A stretch of 64,000 nucleotides of DNA, from positions 32,310,996-32,374,995 of the forward strand of contig CM068313.1 of the NCBI GenBank assembly GCA_034766995.1. Reading direction: 5' to 3'. A program made the position numbers and the translations under genes. Under the pieces are notes generated by a model. That model had not been told where the DNA came from. It did not search any database and worked only from the letters and a program-made list of their open reading frames with translations. Shown here piece after piece: positions 49,533 to 63,811 of the stretch. Source of the DNA: Acanthacorydalis orientalis (lineage: Eukaryota > Arthropoda > Insecta > Megaloptera > Corydalidae). Within the stretch, counting starts at the first letter, position 1. The number at the start of each line of letters is the position of its first letter.

Positions 49533-51372
49533 ATATATATATATTATATATATATACATAAACCTCTATATAGACATTTCAGCGCCATCAGACTTCAAAC
49601 TGAGATATTATTATACTATAGAAATATGCGTTTTCTGTCCGAACTCTGAGAAAACTGGTTTTAATCTTGAATAACGTTGTGTAGCGCGATCGTTGTATCG
49701 AAATTCTTAACTACTCTTACGCCAGGTATAATAATTTATTGATGCAACAACCGTGCGTTTGTTCAATGAATGAAAAGGTCATTGAATTTTAAGTGATAAG
49801 CTTTTTATTTTCGAATGAAAAAATATTTTAAGTTATTCAACAATCTTCTTTTACTATTTTTAACATGTTATTTAAGAACAATAATTGTAAAAATTAATTA
49901 CCGTTTGCGTCACTAAAGATATTAATGTAAAATAATTATATAGTGAAAAAATAGACATTAATTTGAAATTACAAGATGTGTAATAATACTCTTTTAAATC
50001 ATATAAAAGAAGAAAGTATAACTTTTCTCGAATTCAGCTATAAAAAAAATAAACGTGAATCTATTGCATATTTTCAACCACTTTCGTAATATACTCATGT
50101 TTCAATTCCCGAAAAGACTTCGAACGTATAAAAAATTGTAATAAAATGACCTACAAAATACCTTTTGCATATAAAGGAATAATCAAATAATTATACCAAC
50201 ATAATAATAGATATTTATGCTAAATAATAAATCAATGCATTTTATTATAAGTACTAATATGAAAACATAATAATAAAAAAGAGCGAGCTTTTGAAGAAAC
50301 GTTAAATAAAGGAAATTAAGAAGTATATATATAAATAAAACATCAATATTTAAAATGAAACTTTTTTATCATCTCTGCATCTCTAGCGTTCTAAGAATAA
50401 TAATATCGACATTTAAATACACATAAGTAATAATAAAAATCATCAATTATTCAATATTTTGAATAGAAAAAAAATACTGTTGTTTATGGGATGTAAAATA
50501 GATTTGCAAATTTGGGAAAATTAATTATAAATATATATATATATATATATCACAATGTAAAAGAATATAATTAAAAATGAGTAACATGATATTTTTTCTT
50601 TGAAATTTGTTTTCAGTTCAATTTAATACTTCATCAATTCGTAGTTTTCATTGAATTTTCTGCGATATATACTGTAAGGAAAAAGGATTGAATGACAATA
50701 CACGAAATATATATATATATATATAGTTGTAATCAAATTTGTATTGGTTTAACAAAGGGTAAGTACATGGTAAATTAGTGTAACTGGAGAATTTAGTTTT
50801 ACGTATGATGCTTGGTTTAAGCTTCAGCCAATGGATTAAATGATAAATGCTTTGAAGTCTTAGAATATGTTTAATCCCCAGAAACTTAACTACATGCTAT
50901 TTGTACTTTAGCCATTACTTCATAATCTCTATAGAAATAAATGTTTGTAATATAGGAGTGAATTAAAATTATAATAATATAACATAAATATATATTTGTA
51001 TTACTATGCAATATTGTTCTTCATTCTATCAAAACTCGTAAGATAAAGGACTAAAGTTAAACAAGGTTTCCTAAATATTTTTGAATTTTCTTTTAATATT
51101 ATGATTTATGGTATTTATAAGATAAAGAAGATGAATCTAAATTTAAGCGATGGGGTACAAGAAACAAAATAATTATATTATTTTTACTAGCTACATTTAT
51201 TTTTTTAGTTTGGCGTAAATTTTTCAATTATTTTGTACAATCAATCACATAAGTTTTTTAAATGCATTTCACTCAAGATTGATTTCCGAATTCTTCACAA
51301 CATAAACTTTATTTTTGCCTTTCCAGGTGAACCTAACACAGTTTAAACTATTACTGAACTTTATTATACTAT

Positions 51373-51374
<2 letters not shown>

Positions 51375-51462
<88 letters not shown>
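51375..51462. repeat. Longest uninterrupted (TA)n array
   Basis: About 44 TA units without a break, the longest pure array I found in the window. Confidence 0.95.
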
Positions 51463-51464
<2 letters not shown>

Positions 51465-52069
51465 CACAGTGTGTGTTTTTATGAATATTTTCTTGAATGT
51501 AAATATGTATAAAATCATGTTTTATTAATGCTTTCAAAACTTTTAAATTGACGGTAAATATAAATTTACTTCAATAGATATATTTTATTTATTTTTAAAT
51601 GTAATCAATAAAAACCACAGTGTATATATATATATATACAATATGTATGTATATATATATTTACATATTCAATTTTTATGTGATCAAGGGAAAACGAAGA
51701 AAAGCTGAAAATAAACAATATTTTTTTCAGTTTTAATAAACTGTAAAATATTACATACAATATTATAATTAATTATTATTACATAACGATATAATTAATT
51801 ATTTATTCATCTCTATAATTGTATATAGATACAAGTATATTAAAATTTTCTTAATTAAAAATATAGGAAAATTATATTTGTGTATAGATTTTCATTATAT
51901 ATATATATATATATATAATATTCATAGAATTTCATTTTCAAAAAATAAATAAAACTAATTAATAAACATATTGATTTTTTAAATGGAGATTTTCGCCTCA
52001 CAATTAAAATTATAAAACGTTATTAACTAACAATTCTGATACATTGAAAGCTTATTTATTGTATGTATA

Positions 52070-52070
52070 T

Positions 52071-52105
<35 letters not shown>

Positions 52106-52106
52106 C
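52070..52106. repeat. (TA)n microsatellite
   Basis: TA units preceded by CATACATA. Confidence 0.9.
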
Positions 52107-53022
52107 GAATAGCTTGTATATTATACATACTTTGGAATATAAAATCGTAACAGTATAAGACTGAGATAAATCCCTTTATTTTTTGCATTTGATTTCGACT
52201 GCGTGGTTTATTTATACAACATAAAAAAATTGTGTCCATTTAAATTTGAATAGATTTTTCTTAGGAACTAATCAATATGGCAATCGTTAAATTGTATATT
52301 AGAAACAAAAGTAAAATTTTCAAGAAAAAATTACTGATAATATTTTAATAGACAAATTTTAAAAAAGCCTTAACATTCGTTTAATCGATATTACTGATAT
52401 AAATGTTTATTTTTTAATGAAAGATAGCATATATTTATTTAAAATAATACTTTTACAAATAGAATAAAATCACACACAAAATAAAGCTTAAAATAAAATT
52501 TTCTTTCTAAAAATCAGTCATAATTATTCATTTTCTACCTTAATATGATAATACGCTTTTCAGGAAAGTACATTATTTTTAAAATGCAACAAAATTCTAG
52601 AGAAAACATTTTTGTGTAAGTACATTTAAAAATAAAATTTCCATTAAAATACGTATTAGCATATTTAAATATAATTATCATTGACCATTTTAATAAAAAG
52701 TGTGTTATTTGAGATATTAATTGATTTTTAAAAGTGCATTTAGCTACGGTACTAAATTAATAATTTCTTGTAACTCTAAAGACGTTCATATAAAATAATT
52801 ATATACTTAAGAAATACACATTAAATTGAAATTATGATGTTTGTAATATTACTAAATGTCTAGTAATAATAAGTGTGTAATAATATAATAATTTTCATTA
52901 AAAGAATGTGTTTTATATTATCTGTTACACGAAAAAGAGATGGTTTCATTTATTTTAAATTTTTATTTTAATAGTTCTTTTACTAATTTAATGTATTTTA
53001 ACATTTATCATTAATTTTTTAC

Positions 53023-53064
<42 letters not shown>
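53023..53064. repeat. (TA)n microsatellite
   Basis: About 21 TA units. Confidence 0.95.
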
Positions 53065-53067
<3 letters not shown>

Positions 53068-53415
53068 AGTTCTATCAAATGATAATTATCGCACTTTTAA
53101 TAAGAAATGTATTCTTCTAAAAAGTTAAAAATTAAACAGAATTAACAAAAGTCATTAAAATGATATTTTTCATAACTTTATTAACTCAACATTCATAGAT
53201 ATAATTTCATTGTATATTTCAGCTACTAAAATATAATCTGTGATGAAAAAAAAAAACAAACGAAATAAAGTAGCTACAAACTTCACGTACAGATAATCTA
53301 ATTAACAGTGAAGATCGAACATCGCGAACAACTGCATAACAAGGTTATCAAAAGAAGTGTTATTGCGGATGTGGTGTCACAGTCCACTGATCACGCGAAC
53401 AATTCGTAGATTTTC

Positions 53416-53571
53416 TTCTCATTCTTCCCTTTTCAGGCCGTTGCTACTGTACTTATTATGTTGTTTGATGTGCTTTTGAATACATTATCACCGAATATTA
53501 TATTTGATGCTAAGAATACAAATATCTACTATTCTTATTTTATGCGTTGTTGTTATTACCAAATGTTGTAG
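53416..53571 (+). other. Strong splice-acceptor-like site followed by a short open frame
   Basis: A long pyrimidine tract (TCTTCTCATTCTTCCC) ends in TTTTCAG at 53436. From 53437 one frame runs 44 codons (AVATVLIMLFDVLLNTLSPN at the start) to TAG at 53569-53571. This could be a terminal exon of a plus-strand gene. No partner exon was found upstream and the peptide is merely hydrophobic, so support is limited. Confidence 0.2.
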
Positions 53572-53694
53572 TTATGGATTTATCAAATAATATTCATATC
53601 GATTTAATCCTATTATAGAATAGAACGACAAGATTCTTATACATAAGGGAATTAATTATCTCTACCGTAGTGTTGAAGGTTGATAATGAATCAC

Positions 53695-53697
<3 letters not shown>

Positions 53698-53748
<51 letters not shown>
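53698..53748. repeat. (TA)n microsatellite
   Basis: About 25 TA units. Confidence 0.95.
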
Positions 53749-53752
<4 letters not shown>

Positions 53753-55131
53753 TCCTTCTCTTTTTCTTTGTCACATTTTGGTATATCTTCGATATTTTTG
53801 AGGTAATTCTCGTTGTTTAATCACAGATATTGTCAATTTATATTAGTAAGCAAAAATATAATTTATTTTATATATTTCTGATGTATTCATTAAAAACAGC
53901 AGTTAGCAACATTGTTTACCTAATTATCAACTTTAATTTTTATTTATCGAGCGACTTTTAAATACATATAATTACTACTCGAATATAAGTAAATATCTCA
54001 TTTCATTTGATTTTATAGATTATTTAAGTGATATCTATATGTAATACAAGTAGAGAGACATGTACATTATATGTATTTATTTCTTAATATACTAGAGAAA
54101 CGATAAAAAGGATTAAGTTATTTAGATGATCGTCATCAGAATGCACATATTTTAGAATTATTAAGCGATAGGAAAATAATGCGGGTTTTGTTATGAATCT
54201 GAAGGTTATAAACCGCAATTATTTTTCTATCAACCTAATAAAAATGATTAACAAACAATTATTGAACATTTTTAATTTAAAACATATCTAGTTTGTAGAA
54301 CGATTGAAAAATTCATTTGTGACAGTGAATTTACTCACAATATAAAAATTATATTGCAATTAAATGAATTTTATCTGGACTCTTTAATTATATTAGAAGT
54401 TTTATGAAGTTTTGTTGAAATTCTTTAAATAATTTATATTCTTGTACATTCATATAAAAAAAACTTTTCTAAGCAATAGTTTTTATACAATTTTGTACCA
54501 CTGATTAACAAAAATAAAAATGTATTCTAATTCATTTGGATATAAAGTGTAATCGATGAATTTACGTTGATTCTTATATTAAAACCCTTTGTGTAGGATA
54601 CTTATTACGATTAAAATTTAATTACAAAATATTTTCTTTTCTTACACACAGGGCTATGTATTTAAAATTAAATTAAACATAAAAAACGGGTAATATAATG
54701 TCCAATTTTTACAGCAGATATTATGTTTGGAATGGATTGTTTTCCTGCATGTTATACATCTACTTTATTCTTCCGTGAAAGCTTTGAAGAATAGATTGTA
54801 AAAGCGAATCAGTAAAAAAATAAGATTTTAGATCTCATTGACTTCTGTTGCTAAATATTTTATTATGAAGATTTACTTACAAATATTCTTATTGTGTAAG
54901 TATTTACATGTAAGTAAGTGTACATAAATACCATCATGTATCAAAAGATGTCATTAATAAAAACATGTTTAATTCTTTATTACTAAAACCGAATGAAAAA
55001 TAATGTTCAGAAATAATTCGCGTTATGAAAAAAAATCCTCTATATCTAATACACTTTTTAAGTAACGATGCATATTGATCATTGATCAAATATGAGCCGT
55101 CTGCCGTTCTAATAATAATATTTTTTAATAT

Positions 55132-55168
<37 letters not shown>

Positions 55169-55716
55169 TTTACATAGATATGAAAGAATTTAATTAAATA
55201 TGATTCAGTTGTTCATCAATTACTAAACTTCATTTTTTGTTATTCTGAAAACAATAATGTCTATCTATTTTTAAATGTTCATCATTAAATTTATTTTTCA
55301 TCTGAAAGCTCGTTAAGATAAGTTATTAAAGCTAACAGCTCTCATTCTTTTGATTAAAATCTCTGATTATTTTATTCACGTTTAACTTTGCCTGCAGTAG
55401 AGAGTGTCATATAAAATAAAATGGCATAATAAATTTAATAACATTTTAGTAGAGGACAGACAATAATATTAGCTCGTATGGATTTTTTTCCATAAAGTAA
55501 ACGAAGTTCAAACATATTACTAACAATGGGTTATCAGGTTAACAAAGAGGATATATTTCCAAGATATTTATTGTTTCTATCTATAATATATATTAATAAA
55601 ATACAAAGTGCAGTGTTTTTATATTGTAACGAAGAGTGGCATTTTGTGATTTGTGATAATGTAATCGTTTTTTTATTATCTTTCTAAAAAACTTTAAATA
55701 TTAAATTTCATATTTC

Positions 55717-55757
<41 letters not shown>
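55717..55757. repeat. (CATA)n-(TA)n compound array
   Basis: CATA units followed by TA units. Confidence 0.95.
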
Positions 55758-55766
<9 letters not shown>

Positions 55767-56346
55767 ATACTCATATATGAGTGTAGGCGTGTATGTTTAA
55801 GCTTTTATATTTCATAATTAATTACGTTGTTTTTTCAATTTTTCTTTATTGCTAGAATATTACTTAAATGATTTATATTAAATGATAGCTCTAAAAATAT
55901 TTTTACAAAATACTCTAGAATAAAATATTTTATTGCTATGCATTTGGAAAACAATATTTTTGACATTTATATATTCAGTTAATGACAAATAGTTAAAATA
56001 TTTAAAAAATATAAATATTTCAAAAAAGAAACTAAATGCTGTATATAAAATTATATAAAAAAATATTAGTTTCTAATTTTATTTTATCTTTAGTAATATT
56101 CTTCTTAACGGAAAAACATATTTATATTTCAAATATATATATTTTCAGTCAGTGAGAAATATGTAATGATATATTTATGTTCAGTTAGCTTTGTATATTA
56201 CAGAAATGTCTGTTAAAAAATAAATACCTTTATTTTCAATTTTTTATTATATTTACTGAGTCCATGATTAAGTTCCTTAGTATTTTATAGATACAAATAG
56301 ATTTAAATCCATTTAATTTACCGTTTTTCTTGAAGATATTTTTTAT

Positions 56347-56348
<2 letters not shown>

Positions 56349-56396
<48 letters not shown>
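56349..56396. repeat. (TA)n microsatellite
   Basis: About 23 TA units. Confidence 0.95.
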
Positions 56397-56398
<2 letters not shown>

Positions 56399-56894
56399 CA
56401 ATAGTAAGCAAAATGTCAAAGCATGATTGTCCTGTTTTATCTGCAGAATTATAATTTGAATATTTAAGGATTAACACTCCAATTTAATCAAGTAAATATT
56501 TAATTAAATACCAAATTTAATATTAATAAAAAAAGTATTCCCGAAATCTACTTTATTTAAATTTTATGAAATGGAAATTTTAATTAATCAGAACTCAAGA
56601 TTGTCTAAAATCATTATTCATTTATATTAATAAAAATGGACTAAAAACAAAAATTTTGTTACATTAAGGTTTCCAAAAAAATAAATAAAATACAAATACG
56701 TAATATACTAAAGAAATTTTATATTTTACGTCTTCAATATATTTTAGAAAAGAATAACATATAAAAACGGAAGTTAGGATCCAGTAAATAATGGGAATAA
56801 AATAAATACACGAATGGAGCCGAAATTAGCGAAAAATAATAACAAATTTTATACAAGATTTGTGTATGTGAAATACGAAAACTGATAACGAAAT

Positions 56895-56898
<4 letters not shown>

Positions 56899-56953
<55 letters not shown>
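56899..56953. repeat. (TA)n microsatellite
   Basis: About 27 TA units. Confidence 0.95.
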
Positions 56954-56954
<1 letters not shown>

Positions 56955-57128
56955 GTAATAAAACTAATTCTAGTTAGTACTTGAGAGATAGTAAGAAGTT
57001 AATTAAACTGTGGACAAAATTAATATCTGCAATGAATAACGAGTTAAATATGATTTTAAAGATCAACAATTTAAATGAAAGTTTAATAAAATTTACAAAA
57101 ATTATAAAGAATGTATCAATTTATGTTT

Positions 57129-57130
<2 letters not shown>

Positions 57131-57185
<55 letters not shown>
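57131..57185. repeat. (TA)n microsatellite
   Basis: About 24 TA units after TATACATA. Confidence 0.95.
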
Positions 57186-57190
<5 letters not shown>

Positions 57191-59739
57191 TTTGATTTAA
57201 CAACACAAGTTTAACTGCAAAGTCAAATCAAAAATAAACATTGATATAATTTAAAATCAAAACATTTTTTGGAATTATATAAATAAAAAAGAACGTTAAT
57301 GTCTGCTTAATAGTAACACACACCTAAACCAAAATACATCTAAATGGCAAAACTTTTTTATATATAACTTAAATAACTTAAAGAGTTGCATCTCGATATT
57401 TTCCCTAAATCGGTCTTTTATCCCTTTAGATTATTCAGATTTAAACCTATGGCGATTACTGAACGTTATTTTTAATTATTTTTCATTATAACTCTTATAA
57501 TACTGTCCAATTTTAGAAGAATATTCATTTTCAAATATTTTCAGAAAATCAATAATAAGTATCGTTATACTAGTTTTAACGTCATGTTTTCTCATTTTAT
57601 TTTTACGAAGTGTTGTATGTGACGTTAAAAATATAAAATCAATAAATTTAAGAAGCATTTATTAAAAATGCAACATTAAGATAATAGGTTTATTCTACAA
57701 AATTACATAAAATATTTATTTCTATGTATCCGATTGATTTACATTTAAATATTAACACAAAAATGAAATGAATATAAAATTCTACAACACCATTATTATC
57801 AGATTACATAGTCGGTATAATTCTATTAACTACTTATAATAATGTTTCATCAAAAAAGTTTTCGATGAAATAGTCGAAGTGTATCGAGTGATTACTGGCT
57901 AGACTCCAACGTATATTATCTACGACGATTATCCACATTCTTCTTTTATAAAAAAAAGTGAGAATAATAAAAATATTTTTTTCCGTTCAATGCCTTACTT
58001 TCAACTGAATTATTGTTGTATGTGAATGGATATTTATGAATTATTTGTTAGGTATAACTACTCGCTTAAAAAATGTATGTTTTAAATTAAAATTTATTGT
58101 TAAGTTATGAATTTAAATTGTTATGAAATAATAAAGTATTCTTTTAGGTCATATGAAAAGAGAATGGGTTTTTATTTTCTCCTAAAAAATATAACGATAT
58201 GACTTAAGTGTAAGAAATGAAATATAAATATTTATTACTCTAATATATTTAAATGAACGATATCAATTACGCCAAAATAATAACATTTTACAACTACTGA
58301 ATATTTACCAACATGTATATTTATTTAGATTAATGAATTTAAAGGACATATATTTCATTAAATTATTTTAAAGAAATTAAAAACCATTATATAAAATATC
58401 GATTTCATCGTAATACATAATTTTTTCAACTGTTAAAGAGGGACAAATGTTTTCAAAATTTTAAATAGAATAAATTTATATCAAACAGTGTTCATATCAA
58501 ATGAAAAAAATTTTAAATTTGTTAATTCCTTTTTGTAATTGAAAGGGGTTGAAAATTACAAACTTGTGTGTATAAAAATTTACTGAAATAGAATTTACTT
58601 GCTGTCAAGTAATAATATAGATGGCTTATTTTAATTTTTGATAAAAATGTTTTCATGAATTATACAAATTGTTCAAATAACATAATTAAGTTTCCTTACA
58701 TTATTTATAAATTAATTGAAAAATAAATTATGTAGATCAAAAGTTTTTTTGAGTCACTATCAAACGAACTTTTGACCTTTCAAAAGTCACTATTTTATAT
58801 ACAAAAATTGTTTCATTTACATTATAAAAATTAATAAATGATCGTTTTTTTTTAACTTAATAATAATAATATATTTATTGAGCATTTAAGGAAGATATAA
58901 TTAATAGTTCAATTAATGTAAGGACTAAAATTGAAATTAAAATATGTATAATTAAATAATACTTCTATTGATGTTGAATTAATACTTTCACTTCATAGAT
59001 AATTATAATTTTTCAACATATGTGAATAAACTGTAAACGACAATTCATTTTATAAATATAAATTGCTAATTAATATAATAAACTCTAAATTTAATACAAG
59101 TTGTAATTAACTAATTGAAAGTAATGGATTTAATTGTCATTGATTTAATTGTCGTTAATTTAAACAGAAAAAACTTCAATTATTCTTTAAATTAATTACT
59201 TATCATAGATTTACTTTTTTTAATTGATAACGCATTTTTTAACTTAAATCGTTAATTATAATTGATCGGTGTTATTTTTTTAAAAAAGAATCAATAATAT
59301 CCGAAAATAAAATAATATTCATTGCGACTTTAACCAAATCCAATAATAATAAATATATAACATAACCGATAATCATACATTTAAATTTGTTGTGTGAATA
59401 TTTGATACACAAAAAATTATACATGTTAACAAACTCGATACCAGCAATGGGTCATGTTAATCACACGATATACACGAGAAAATATTTTACTTGCAAATAT
59501 TTTTGTGTGACTTTTATTTTTAAATTTATAATAAATGATTCTTCTTGCAGATAACATGAAAATAAATTTAAATTTTTACCATTGAAGCAAATAACAAGTA
59601 GATACTCGCGAACTGCATGATAAGAAAAAATAAACATTTTTCAAATTTTAATATACCTTTTTGTTGTCATTGCGTCAATAAAAAAGTGAATAATTCTTTT
59701 TTAAAACATTTATACATTGCATTGCCATCTGACTCGTGT

Positions 59740-60030
59740 CTGTTTAGTATCTCAAAATATTCATAACAAAAAGATTTATTGAGGCAGCCAACCGGATAAT
59801 AATCTCACGGTTTGTGATTTCCATCAATTGTCTGATAAATGTACCTACGTAGAGGTAGGTAGGTAGGTGTACGCACTCTTTATATAACAATGTCGTATGA
59901 ACCGGTTCGAAAATTTCATATTCAATACTCGAACATCACAAATCATTACAGTGAATTTTTTGATTCTCGGAAGTTGGCATCAATGTCCTCAGATGATTTA
60001 TTATTGACCGCAGGATTCATACGGAGATAT
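59740..60030. promoter_or_regulatory. GC-richer patch with (GGTA)n and a Grainyhead-like site
   Basis: Contains a short GTAG tetranucleotide run (TAGGTAGGTAGGT, around 59853-59870) and the palindrome AACCGGTT (59900-59907), which equals the core of the Grainyhead/CP2 consensus. No ORF. A regulatory role is only a possibility. Confidence 0.22.
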
Positions 60031-60265
60031 AGTTGACGTATATTTTTTATTTCTATACGGTATTACGTTGAAACTACAACGTATCCATTTTGAAATATTA
60101 TTACACAACGTTTCTATATAAACTATGACAGAAAATTAAATTAATTTTTTTACTTTCAATATTTATATTTATTACTAAATTTCGTCTCATAGTCATGTAA
60201 AATACAATTAAATATATTAAATTTAGCAATATTTGCACTTGAATTCTGTCAAAATAAAATATAGT

Positions 60266-60268
<3 letters not shown>

Positions 60269-60308
<40 letters not shown>

Positions 60309-60310
60309 AA

Positions 60311-60345
<35 letters not shown>

Positions 60346-60355
60346 AATATATATA
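60269..60355. repeat. (TA)n array with AAATA interruptions
   Basis: TA units broken by GTATAAATA and AAATATATATAAA elements. Confidence 0.95.
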
Positions 60356-60827
60356 ACTCTTATGATGACAAAAAGTATGTATAAAATTATAATCGCATCT
60401 TAAAATCAAAAGGAGAACGCTTGATTTAATAAATGTATACAAACAAAGCATGAATTATTGACTTCAATAATATAAATGTAGATAAGGGAATAAAAAAATG
60501 AAACGATATTCAAACGAACGCTTCTTATTTATTTTAAATATTAGATAAAGAAAATAATAAAATGAAAGTCCATTATTATTTCTGTGATCTGCAAAATATA
60601 TAGTACTAATTAGATATTTAAATCAAAATTATATTATTTTTTTAAGAATGTATTCAGAACAGTTAACAAAACATGTAGAATTTACAAACTATTTCTACTT
60701 GATTATTTACATCTTAATATGTAAAATATTTATAATATTACAAATAATTTTATATTATGAATTTGTAACATGTATATTAAAGAATTATTGTTAAAAATTA
60801 ATTCTTACATATTTATTGTCAAATAAA

Positions 60828-60830
<3 letters not shown>

Positions 60831-60873
<43 letters not shown>
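60831..60873. repeat. (TA)n microsatellite
   Basis: About 21 TA units. Confidence 0.95.
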
Positions 60874-60875
<2 letters not shown>

Positions 60876-60968
60876 GTGTACGTGTATATACATTTTTTGT
60901 TTGAAATCGATATTTAAAGTATACAGTTATTTAAAGCATGTGTTTTTACCTTAACCTTAAAACAAATA

Positions 60969-60976
<8 letters not shown>

Positions 60977-61029
<53 letters not shown>
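60977..61029. repeat. (TA)n microsatellite
   Basis: About 27 TA units, left of the GC-richer island at 61.1 kb. Confidence 0.95.
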
Positions 61030-61031
<2 letters not shown>

Positions 61032-61079
61032 CGAAACAATGTAGAAAGTGAATATAGAGCCGAATTTATTGTATAATAT

Positions 61080-61380
61080 ACCTGAAATATTCATTGAATT
61101 CACACCAAAGAAGACCCACAAACCTACTACACCTCAAGGATTGTTTGTACAGTAACGTGGTTGCTCCTGTGTAGCGAATTGAAACCTACTCTGTTATCCG
61201 GTCTCTGTTACTGAAAGGGATAACAGAAAAGCAAGCCCGCAAAGATATTGCACACCGATGCATTACTGTATATCGCAGTAAAACAATAGTTACGTGAGTT
61301 TGAGCATGACCGAGTAAGAGTTACAGATATCTTATTCCAGAGTAACCACTAGGAGTAACCAAACGGAAACAGGAATACAT
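61080..61380. other. GC-richer island between two (TA)n arrays
   Basis: About 300 bp of much more balanced composition lie between long (TA)n arrays (60977-61029 and 61392-61440). A perfect 9-bp stem CTGTTATCC / GGATAACAG (61191-61199 and 61218-61226) is present. No frame is convincingly coding and no terminal repeats were found. It could be a transposon remnant, a regulatory element or a non-coding exon. Confidence 0.35.
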
Positions 61381-61386
61381 TTTTAA

Positions 61387-61389
<3 letters not shown>

Positions 61390-61441
<52 letters not shown>
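61390..61441. repeat. (TA)n microsatellite
   Basis: About 26 TA units, right of the GC-richer island. Confidence 0.95.
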
Positions 61442-61443
<2 letters not shown>

Positions 61444-62134
61444 GGATATAAGTATGTGTAATTCAATTAATAAACTAAATTCACTAGAATTTGAACTAAC
61501 AGCAAGAACACTATTTCTTCATATAATTTACTACAGACATTAATAAAATTATTACTATTTTTGATTAACGCCAACCATTAAAAAGTTTAAATTTTAATCT
61601 GATAACAAACGTTCATAAAAAACTGCAAAAATCTTAAAAACATTGGCTCTTTATTCTATGTATAATGATTTAAAAAATGTATAATCTATTTGATAAAAGT
61701 GGATAATTTTTACTAGTTCTTAGTATTTAGTAAGAAATATAATATTTTATTTATTTCATTCATATTAAATTTAAATTGTAATAATATATAATTAAAATAT
61801 TAACATGGTATTCATAATTAAACTAATAAAGAAAATTTATTTTTATAGTTGAAACATTTTTGTATATTAGACAGAAAAAAGCAGTTTATGTAATTTAATT
61901 TCATTTACATATTTAAACATTACATATACACATACTGACACACACACATATATAGTACATATAAATATATTTAATCATTTTTACGTTTGATAATATCTGT
62001 AAGAGATAAAAAACTATTGATATAACAAATCATATATAAAAAGGGTTACTCAGATGAATGCTACTACTGCAAACAACAGAAATATTAAAGCATATTTCCA
62101 TATGTGAATATGCATAACCACACAAACACACACA

Positions 62135-62137
<3 letters not shown>

Positions 62138-62197
<60 letters not shown>
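62138..62197. repeat. (TA)n microsatellite
   Basis: About 30 TA units, preceded by a short AC run near 62121. Confidence 0.95.
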
Positions 62198-62200
<3 letters not shown>

Positions 62201-62395
62201 GAATCTTTATAGGCGAATATTCAAAAGCTCTAACGAATCATTGTAACAAACATTACTACACAAATTAAAAACAAAAAAAAAATTAAATTTATTAAAATCA
62301 ATAATTTCTTATTTCGTTCGAAATATATCATATATTAAATCAAATATTTTGAATTATTTTTAGATGAAATCAAATATTTTATGTAAATTACAAAA

Positions 62396-62399
<4 letters not shown>

Positions 62400-62451
<52 letters not shown>

Positions 62452-62452
62452 C
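62400..62452. repeat. (TA)n microsatellite
   Basis: About 23 TA units and a TGTATATACA tail. Confidence 0.95.
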
Positions 62453-62706
62453 ATCATGTGAATTTTATCTTCTTTTCCATGCAAAAAGCATCACACTAAT
62501 AATACTATGTATGACTGAATTACATTTTTATTTATACTTCAAAGAAATTTGTATGTATTTGCATATTTATGTATTGAATTATAAATTTGTATAAAATAAC
62601 ATTGAACGTGTCTACTAATTGTAACTGTAATTCACTTAACTCTAAAATATTTAAAGTTTGGTAATTGTATGTTAATTTTATGAAAATCTAATTCACATGA
62701 ATGAGA

Positions 62707-62708
<2 letters not shown>

Positions 62709-62773
<65 letters not shown>

Positions 62774-62778
62774 CATAC
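62709..62778. repeat. (TA)n-(CATA)n compound array
   Basis: About 30 TA units followed by CATACATA. Confidence 0.95.
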
Positions 62779-63757
62779 GCACATTGTATGTATTTTTTAT
62801 CCGTCTACATAGAGGAATAATAATTTAAATATTCCAAGGATTGCTGTACAGTAACATTTATATCAAAATATTTTAAGATGTATATATAATTGAAAAAAAT
62901 CAATACAATTTATGCATGTACTTTATATCTATGTATATATATATATATATAATGTATGCATATAAATATATAAAAAACAATAAGAAAGTATATGTTAATA
63001 AATATTAACTAAAAAAATATTGAAGAAATAAATGATAGACCTTATCTTGATAGATTCGATCTTTATTAACTGAATTTATTTTTAATATTAAAAAAGAACA
63101 TAACATATTAAGTGTTTAAATTTACTTCATGAAGAATGATCATTGGTTTATAGAATATGAAATTAGATACGGTACAAAAAAACATTGACATCGAAACTTC
63201 ACATTTACAGAAAATTGCCTCATACAAAATTCAGATAATTTTCAAATGATATTATTAACGTTAATGTACCATATACATTTGACATGATAATAATATAACA
63301 AACCACTCGCTATCCAATATATGCTTCCGGCCCTTCTTCTAATTTGATTAATTATATACAATACTATACATTCATTATTTGATTTACATGAAATACAATT
63401 TATGTAGACAATATACCGGTTAACAGTACATTACTTGTATAAAACTTATTATATGTTTTCAAATATTGCTATAACTCAGTTAATGTTAACTTTACCTAAC
63501 AATGGATATTCGAATGAGTATATGAAGCCAAAAATATATGTTATTTTATGAGGTTAACACTATATTGTATTCTATCACTCACAAAACTAAAGATCAGCTT
63601 TATGTCTGATTTGTTAATTAATAAATAAAGTCAATATTATTATTTTTAATAAATATGTTAAGAAAATATTATCATACTGGTTTATAGAATAAAAATATTT
63701 ATTTATATGAGATTTCGAGTTGAAAATATAATTTCGATTTTTTAAGTTAACAAATGT

Positions 63758-63761
<4 letters not shown>

Positions 63762-63809
<48 letters not shown>
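63762..63809. repeat. (TA)n microsatellite
   Basis: About 24 TA units. Confidence 0.95.

Positions 63810-63811
<2 letters not shown>

Larger units (their letters stand above)
46890..53415. other. AT-rich DNA, probably intron or upstream region
   Basis: Lies 5' of the upstream exon of the minus-strand gene. Contains microsatellites and the TG-rich minisatellite. A slightly GC-richer patch at 49.6-49.76 kb shows no clear exon. Confidence 0.55.
53572..59739. other. AT-rich DNA without recognised genes
   Basis: Microsatellites only; no coding signal seen. Confidence 0.6.

Noticed and set aside
57340..57440. Possible Tc1-like transposase tail (PLDYSDLNLWRLL)
   Set aside because: The resemblance to SPDLNPIENLW is short and gapped, with no terminal repeats or further transposase motifs.
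63300..63360. Possible mini-exon reading KKGRKHILDSEWF on the minus strand
   Set aside because: Too short, with no convincing donor and a weak acceptor.
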